NCBI GenBank assembly: GCA_947258735.1
Contig: CAMYJJ010000101.1
Coordinates: forward strand, 1 to 9,890
Reading direction: 5' to 3'
DNA: 9,890 nucleotides
DNA from: Thermodesulfovibrionia bacterium
Lineage (GTDB): Bacteria > Nitrospirota > Thermodesulfovibrionia > UBA6902
In this document: piece by piece, positions 6,558-9,890 of the stretch
Position numbering within the stretch: the stretch's first letter is position 1
Layout: each line of letters begins with the position of its first letter
Made by a program: the position numbers and the translations under genes
The notes under the pieces: model-generated
What the model was told of the DNA's origin: nothing
The model's input: the letters and a program-made list of their open reading frames with translations, nothing else
Databases searched by the model: none

Positions 6558-8690
6558 TCATTCCGTATCAAAAACCGGGTTTTGTGCCAGTTTAACCCAT
6601 TTATTAAAATGAAAGCTGTAATTACCAGTCCTGGTGGGTGTTATCTTCTTGAAGATTTCTTCTCCGGATAACAGCACTTCTTTTAAGACAATCTTCTTAT
6701 CCAGTACCGCTGTCCATTTCCCCACATATAAAAATGTATAAGGCTGTTCCTCTGCTATGATCCTGTGCAATTGATGGCTGTAGCCAACCTGTTTATCATA
6801 CTCATACTCTTGTCTGATTTTCACGATAAGATCATCAGCCGTTTGATTTTTGAACCCAACAAAATTTAACTGCTGCGGGTTAGTCTGACTTGAATGCCAT
6901 ATCTGATAAAGATCAGGGTCGATACCCATTGACCAGCCCAGTATAAGTGCGTCAAAATTACCTGTGTTTACATGATTGCCAAGAAAAACAGTCCACTCTA
7001 CAATATCCGTATTTACATCTATGCCGATCTTTTTCCATGCATCCTGTGCAATTGCCAGAATGCTCTTTCTCAGGTCATTCCCACTGTTCGTAATAAGGGT
7101 AAAGGCAAGGATTTTCCCATCTTTCTCAAGCTTTCCGCTATTATTTCTCTGCCATCCTGCCTCTTTCAAAAGTCTGAGAGCTCCATCAGGATCATATGAC
7201 AGGGGCTGAATGCTTTTATCATAATAGTCAGTCTGTTTTACAAAAGGACCGGTGATTTTATCAGCCTGATTATACATTACATATTTAATGATCTTATCGA
7301 TGTCAATGGCCATGCCAAGGGCCCTGCGGACCCTTTTATCCTTAAATGGCTCACGTCTCATGTTATATCCGATATAGGTATAGCCAAAAGAAAGTCCTGA
7401 AAAATTCTGATAGGCAGGATCTTTTTTCAGACGTTCTACCTGATGAGGCTGCACGCCATAACTGTCAATTGCACCGCCATAAAACTCCATTTCCTGGGTC
7501 AGCAGATCAGGCACGATACGAAAGGTATAACTTTTATAGTTCGGGGCCCCTTCCCAGTAAGCATCATGCCTGTTCAGGACAATATACTGGTCTGACTTCC
7601 ACTCACTGAATACAAAAGGCCCTGTACCAACAGGAGCGCGGTTGAAATTGCTGTCTCTCATGGTAACCTTCTCCGGGTCTTCTCCTTTTTCATCAGCTTC
7701 TTTTCTTAACGCATCCTTGTTTAAGAGATGCTCAGGCAGCATGCCCATGCTCCAGGTGCCAAAGGCCGGTTGGTATAGCCTTTTATAAACCACTTTCACG
7801 GTGTAATTATCCAGTACCTCCAGGCTTTTTACCGGCTCATAATCAGGAATGCGTGGAGACAGGTTCTTATTGTCCATGATAGACCGGTACGTAAATTCTA
7901 CGTCACGGGCATCAAACTCATGGCCGTCATGAAACCTGACTCCCTTTCTCAGGTTAAAGATAATGACCGGGTTATGTTCAGTCATCGAAAGGACCTGGGG
8001 AGCAATAACCGATAAGGTATCCTGATGCTCTCTGGCTTGTATTTCAACATAGTCTGCCGGAGCAAACGAATCAAAGTACTCCTTGCCCAGAATTAATTTT
8101 ATGTTGTCAAAAAAGTCCTGGTCCACTTTTTTCAGCGTGACCTTAAATCGATGGGGGGCCTTGAATATAACATTTATATTAATGAGATCTGGAATACCAT
8201 CCCCGTTTGTATCAGGCCCGGGTATCTGGACCATTGTCTCTCCCTGTACCGGAGGGATGATCTCGATCTTCTTAATATTGCGTAATGTCTTTTTCAGAGA
8301 TGGCGCATCGCCATTATAAGAAAGAATCTTCAATTTAATACGTTCAGGATCAGTGACAACCTGTCCATATATTGGTGCTTTTTGATTGAGAAAAAAGTAT
8401 GCCTCTTCATAGACTTCCCAGCTTTCAGCCAGCCGTCCGCGAAACCTCAGGTCTTCATCCCTGTCGATCAGGCCGTCGAACACCTGGTCCACGATCGTAC
8501 TGCTGGCATTGTCAGCATTGAGTATGGGATTCAGTATTTTGGCATCCCCTATGGAGGCGGTTATATACTCCTCGAGCCTGTATGGATTGCCTTTCGCCTG
8601 CTCATCATATGTCGGTACCCAGAAAAAGGACTGAAGCAAAATAAAGAAAATAAGTACGGGAAGCAGTATGAGGACTCGTTTTATCAGCAT
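6558..8690 (-). CDS. Extended periplasmic peptide-binding protein (SBP family 5, DppA/OppA-like)
   Basis: The solute receptor that hands peptides (or a related ligand) to the DppBC channel. It has 710 residues against about 535-545 for E. coli DppA/OppA. Family-5 landmarks are the N-terminal lobe start (LNPILNADNASSTIVDQVFDGLI, 53-75), LAESWEV (88-93), FNLRKGVRFHDGHEFDARDVEFTYRSIMD (245-273), GTGPFVFSEWKSDQYIVLNRHDAYW (355-379), RRALGMAIDIDKII (455-468), LLKEAGW (507-513) and a C-terminal WTVFLGNHVNTGNFDALILGWSMGIDPD. About 150 extra residues (92-243) separate LAESWEV from the FNLRKG segment. They include DTNGDGIPD (160-168), which resembles a calcium-binding thrombospondin-type-3/dockerin loop. 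The N terminus is MLIKR plus a hydrophobic segment (6-25) with no lipobox cysteine and no clear cleavage site, so it may be an uncleaved membrane anchor. The ribosome binding site is weak. It is the first gene of the operon. Ligand unknown. Confidence 0.9.
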   Translation of the reverse strand: MLIKRVLILLPVLIFFILLQSFFWVPTYDEQAKGNPYRLEEYITASIGDAKILNPILNADNASSTIVDQVFDGLIDRDEDLRFRGRLAESWEVYEEAYFFLNQKAPIYGQVVTDPERIKLKILSYNGDAPSLKKTLRNIKKIEIIPPVQGETMVQIPGPDTNGDGIPDLININVIFKAPHRFKVTLKKVDQDFFDNIKLILGKEYFDSFAPADYVEIQAREHQDTLSVIAPQVLSMTEHNPVIIFNLRKGVRFHDGHEFDARDVEFTYRSIMDNKNLSPRIPDYEPVKSLEVLDNYTVKVVYKRLYQPAFGTWSMGMLPEHLLNKDALRKEADEKGEDPEKVTMRDSNFNRAPVGTGPFVFSEWKSDQYIVLNRHDAYWEGAPNYKSYTFRIVPDLLTQEMEFYGGAIDSYGVQPHQVERLKKDPAYQNFSGLSFGYTYIGYNMRREPFKDKRVRRALGMAIDIDKIIKYVMYNQADKITGPFVKQTDYYDKSIQPLSYDPDGALRLLKEAGWQRNNSGKLEKDGKILAFTLITNSGNDLRKSILAIAQDAWKKIGIDVNTDIVEWTVFLGNHVNTGNFDALILGWSMGIDPDLYQIWHSSQTNPQQLNFVGFKNQTADDLIVKIRQEYEYDKQVGYSHQLHRIIAEEQPYTFLYVGKWTAVLDKKIVLKEVLLSGEEIFKKITPTRTGNYSFHFNKWVKLAQNPVFDTE

Positions 8691-8738
8691 TTTGTCAGTC
8701 TATTAAGCACTACCGATTTTTGTGTAGTAATTTCTCAT

Positions 8739-8772
8739 TTTATAAATGTTGCCATATGGTATAGCATACCAT
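8739..8772 (-). promoter_or_regulatory. Candidate promoter with operator-like dyad upstream of the peptide-binding protein gene
   Basis: On the minus strand, TATAAA (8739-8744) could be a -10 box about 49 nt before the ATG, with only a weak -35 at 17 bp (ATGCTA). That weak -35 is overlapped by a perfect dyad ATGGTAT-AGC-ATACCAT (8756-8772, plus-strand reading), next to the palindrome CCATATGG (8752-8759). The arrangement would suit a dimeric regulator covering the -35 region. The dyad is certain; its use as operator and the promoter call are inference. Confidence 0.4.
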
Positions 8773-8790
8773 CCTCCATGTATCTTCGTT

Positions 8791-8823
8791 GTCATTCCCG
8801 CGGTCTTTTTGGCGGGAATCCAG
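8791..8823 (+). repeat. Left terminal inverted repeat of the GIY-YIG unit
   Basis: A 33-bp arm: GTCA, stem TTCCCGC, 10-nt loop, stem GCGGGAA, TCCAG. It differs from the right arm only at positions 15 and 20, both in the loop. On the minus strand it lies 3 bp after the GIY-YIG stop and could act as a 3' mRNA hairpin, but it lacks a U-run. Confidence 0.9.
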
Positions 8824-8826
8824 AAT

Positions 8827-9114
8827 CTATAATAGATCATCATACAAATTCTTCCATTCAATATTCTTTTCCTCAATAAGTCTCAACTTCCATTTCCTCT
8901 CCCACTTCTTTATCTGTTTCTCTCTCATTATTGCGGCACCCGGGGTCTCATGCGTTTCATACCATACAAGGCAATGCACACCATGTTTCTTTGTAAATCC
9001 ATCAACCATACTATTCTTGTGCTCATACACGCGTTTAATAAGATCAGATGTCATTCCAACATAGAGTGTGCCGTTACGCCTGCTGCATAGCATATATACA
9101 AAATAAGTTTTCAT
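8827..9114 (-). CDS. Small GIY-YIG nuclease family protein (UPF0213/YhbQ-like)
   Basis: A 95-residue single-domain GIY-YIG protein, full length for the small stand-alone group. The GIY equivalent is VYM with Y7, and the YIG equivalent is YVG with Y18 in NGTLYVGMT. Next comes the DLIKRVYEHKN helix with R28 and H32, then FTKKHGV. The metal-binding glutamate is E65 in REKQIKKWER, and the C terminus is the conserved EWKNLYDDLL. All expected catalytic residues (Y7, Y18, R28, H32, E65) are present, so it should be an active metal-dependent endonuclease. Its DNA substrate is unknown. The gene is packed between 33-bp inverted repeats, which makes the hairpin repeats a plausible substrate. No Shine-Dalgarno is visible in the 8 nt between the repeat and the ATG; GGGAA inside the repeat is about 13 nt away. 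It is transcribed towards the peptide-transport operon. A repair-type role, as suggested for E. coli YhbQ, is the alternative. Confidence 0.9.
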   Translation of the reverse strand: MKTYFVYMLCSRRNGTLYVGMTSDLIKRVYEHKNSMVDGFTKKHGVHCLVWYETHETPGAAIMREKQIKKWERKWKLRLIEEKNIEWKNLYDDLL

Positions 9115-9122
9115 TAATTAAA

Positions 9123-9155
9123 CTGGATTCCCGCCCAAAAAACCGCGGGAATGAC
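9123..9155 (-). repeat. Right terminal inverted repeat of the GIY-YIG unit
   Basis: Reverse complement of the left arm with two differences, both in the hairpin loop. It directly abuts the start region of the GIY-YIG gene, so it must contain or lie downstream of that gene's promoter and could affect its translation. Confidence 0.9.
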
Positions 9156-9320
9156 GACAAAGACTCTATTTTATAAAGGAGAATGCCGTATAAGGTCAAG
9201 AGTGTTAAGACACTATCATGTATATATCCCTTTTCACTTTAAATAAACGTAAAAATAAGGAAGTATTTAATTAAAGAAAGCCTTGAAGCTCTGCGGATAT
9301 AATCATCTACTCCTATGGTT

Positions 9321-9433
9321 GTCATTCCCGCGGTTTGTTGAGCGGGTCGGAGCGACTCATGCGTAGACTCGCATCGAGAATCCAGAGTTTTTCCATAGGG
9401 TCTGGATTCCGGCTTAAAGACTGCCGGAATGAC
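9321..9433. repeat. 113-bp non-coding relative of the GIY-YIG unit (MITE/REPIN-like)
   Basis: The left arm (9321-9385) starts GTCATTCCCGCGG and ends AATCCAG like the terminal repeats at 8791 and 9123. A 32-nt segment (9347-9378) is inserted after GCGGG, and it contains its own ATGCG/CGCAT dyad. The right arm (9402-9433), read as reverse complement, is GTCA, stem TTCCGGC, 9-nt loop, stem GCCGGAA, TCCAG. The two arms face each other across 16 bp. No coding sequence lies inside. It shares its ends with the nuclease-bearing unit 165 bp to the left, as a non-autonomous derivative would. The stretch 9156-9320 between them contains only a small dyad (9201-9214) and no gene I can support. Confidence 0.75.
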
Positions 9434-9450
9434 AGAATAATCCCCCGGTT

Positions 9451-9483
9451 CCCCCCTTTTCTTATGGAGAAATTAAAGAGGGG
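9451..9483. repeat. C-rich/G-rich inverted repeat upstream of the pilin gene
   Basis: CCCCCCTTT (9451-9459) and AAAGAGGGG (9475-9483) pair with one mismatch around a 15-nt loop. An outer GTTCCC (9448-9453) and GGGAAC (9495-9500) offer an alternative pairing. The strand bias (C-run, then G-run to about 9498) is unlike the AT-rich surroundings. It is probably another dispersed intergenic repeat. No coding sequence is visible in 9434-9660. Confidence 0.5.
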
Positions 9484-9559
9484 ATGGGACGGGAGGGAAC
9501 TCCAGGCTTCCAGTAACGTAGATTACCTATCTGAGTTCATTCAAAACCCCGTCAAACAA

Positions 9560-9598
9560 CTGACAAAAAATGTCAGTCAGGACGTAAATTTTTTGTCA
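9560..9598 (+). promoter_or_regulatory. Candidate enhancer-binding (PilR/NtrC-type) site upstream of the pilin promoter
   Basis: A perfect dyad CTGACA-AAAAA-TGTCAG (9560-9576) is followed by TTTTTTGTCA (9589-9598). The sites lie about 98-136 bp before the predicted sigma-54 start. That is the normal distance for an activator that loops to the promoter, and TGTC next to A/T tracts resembles PilR sites described upstream of Pseudomonas pilA. The dyad and distance are observed; binding by PilR is inference. Confidence 0.5.
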
Positions 9599-9669
9599 AT
9601 TGCAGCAGGTTAAATATGTGCAATTATGTAATAGCTTAATTTAATTGATAAATTGCCTATAAAAATTAC

Positions 9670-9685
9670 TGGCACAAAACCTGCT
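9670..9685 (+). promoter_or_regulatory. Sigma-54 (RpoN) promoter of the pilin gene
   Basis: TGGCAC (9670-9675), five bases, then CTGCT (9681-9685) matches the sigma-54 consensus TGGCAC-N5-TTGCW with a single change. The invariant GG (9671-9672) and GC (9683-9684) are at exact spacing. Transcription should start near 9696, giving a leader of about 125 nt. Sigma-54 control of major type IV pilin genes is well established in Pseudomonas and Geobacter, which fits the gene downstream. Confidence 0.8.
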
Positions 9686-9725
9686 TAATAACAAGCAAAT
9701 GATGATGACATCAAAGCACAGACAA

Positions 9726-9797
9726 AAGGAGGTGGAAGAATTTAATCAGGCAGGTAGAAGAGCTACCGCCAGCAAATAAATAACAGGTCATATGACC
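9726..9797 (+). promoter_or_regulatory. Structured 5' leader of the pilin mRNA
   Basis: Three elements are visible. AAGGAGG (9726-9732) looks like a ribosome binding site, but no ATG, GTG or TTG lies at a usable distance. A hairpin with stem GGTAG/CTACC (9753-9757, 9763-9767) is extended by GGC/GCC across a bulged A (9749-9770). A perfect 12-bp palindrome, GGTCATATGACC (9786-9797), ends 13 nt before the true GGAGG. The leader may control stability or translation of the pilin mRNA. I cannot assign a riboswitch class. Confidence 0.4.
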
Positions 9798-9820
9798 AAA
9801 TAAATTTTAAGGAGGACGTA

Positions 9821-9890
9821 ATGTACAAGGCAGTTAATAAAATGAAGGAGCAAAAAGGTTTTACCCTTATCGAATTGCTGATCGTTGTTG
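9821..9890 (+). CDS. pilA: Type IV prepilin (major pilin-like), first 23 residues; continues off right edge
   Basis: The visible N terminus is a class III prepilin signal. A short basic leader, MYKAVNKMKEQKG, is followed by FTLIELLIVV, with the prepilin peptidase (PilD) cleavage expected between G13 and F14. The mature protein would start with N-methyl-Phe and carry the conserved Glu at +5. This hydrophobic helix anchors the subunit in the inner membrane and packs in the pilus core. GGAGG (9811-9815) with a 5-nt spacer fixes the ATG at 9821; the internal ATG at 9842 has no such site. The signal alone cannot separate a pilin from a type II secretion pseudopilin, but the sigma-54 promoter and upstream activator-like dyad favour a PilR-regulated PilA. 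The rest of the gene is outside the window. Confidence 0.85.
   Translation, partial: MYKAVNKMKEQKGFTLIELLIVV

Larger units (their letters stand above)
8791..9155. mobile_element. 365-bp inverted-repeat-bounded unit carrying only a GIY-YIG nuclease gene
   Basis: Left end 8791-8823 and right end 9123-9155 are 33-bp inverted terminal repeats matching at 31 of 33 positions. Each begins GTCATTCCCGCGG and ends GCGGGAATCCAG. Each end is itself a hairpin (TTCCCGC/GCGGGAA, 10-nt loop). The GIY-YIG gene fills the interior: its stop is 3 bp from the left repeat and its ATG 8 bp from the right one. The inverted repetition continues weakly outwards (6 of 8 positions, 8783-8790 against 9156-9163). No target-site duplication is obvious. 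The design recalls an autonomous element or a REP/RAYT-type system, with a GIY-YIG nuclease in place of a transposase. Mobility is inference; the structure is directly visible. Confidence 0.7.

Noticed and set aside
8783..9163. Target-site duplication flanking the GIY-YIG unit
   Set aside because: No short direct repeat flanks the ends. What similarity exists is a weak outward continuation of the inverted repeat.
9184..9243. 19-codon ATG frame after AAAGGAG
   Set aside because: Only one base separates the purine-rich stretch from the ATG and the peptide has no recognisable feature.
9335..9613. 92-aa plus-strand open frame before the pilin gene
   Set aside because: It passes through the repeat 9321-9433 and the C/G-rich dyad, has no ribosome binding site, and its protein resembles nothing known.
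9732..9779. GTG-initiated leader peptide VEEFNQAGRRATASK
   Set aside because: The GTG overlaps the Shine-Dalgarno itself, leaving no spacer for initiation.
9690..9800. GEMM-I (cyclic di-GMP) riboswitch in the pilin leader
   Set aside because: ATCAAAGCACAGAC and the GGTAG/CTACC hairpin faintly recall parts of GEMM, but the paired 5' domain and expected spacing are missing. A covariance-model search would be decisive.

Overview
The window looks like a chromosomal segment of a Gram-negative, diderm bacterium, most likely Nitrospirota or a Desulfobacterota/delta-proteobacteria-like lineage. This rests on the style of the EF-Tu protein, the periplasmic peptide-binding ABC system, a sigma-54-type type IV pilin promoter, and intergenic DNA full of short hairpin repeats. 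The taxonomic call is inference; no database was consulted.

Layout. Positions 1-1832 (minus strand) hold a tRNA-tuf operon: promoter, tRNA-Thr(TGT), tRNA-Tyr(GTA), tRNA-Gly(TCC), tRNA-Thr(GGT), then tuf, which runs off the left edge. This is the same gene order as the E. coli thrU-tyrU-glyT-thrT-tufB operon. All four tRNAs encode their CCA end, and the spacers are low-complexity imperfect inverted repeats. Positions 1989-8690 (minus strand) hold a complete dipeptide/oligopeptide ABC importer operon in the order binding protein, DppB, DppC, DppD, DppF. The binding protein and DppC each carry a sizeable insertion relative to the usual family architecture. Three of the four junctions in this operon are filled with palindromes or hairpin repeats; the fourth is a translationally coupled ATGA-type overlap.

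Positions 8791-9483 are a repeat island. Its centre is a 365-bp unit in which one small GIY-YIG nuclease gene fills the space between two nearly identical 33-bp inverted terminal repeats. A 113-bp non-coding relative with the same ends lies 165 bp away, and related hairpin arms sit between the binding-protein gene and dppB. All seven arms in the window share one plan: GTCA, a 7-bp stem, a loop, the return stem, then TC(CAG or TC). The stems vary with base pairing preserved. This nuclease plus hairpin-repeat family is the best candidate here for an under-described mobile system.

Positions 9560-9890 (plus strand) begin a type IV pilin gene. It has a near-consensus sigma-54 promoter, an upstream dyad placed like a PilR/NtrC-type activator site, a structured leader of about 125 nt, a strong ribosome binding site, and the first 23 codons of the prepilin.
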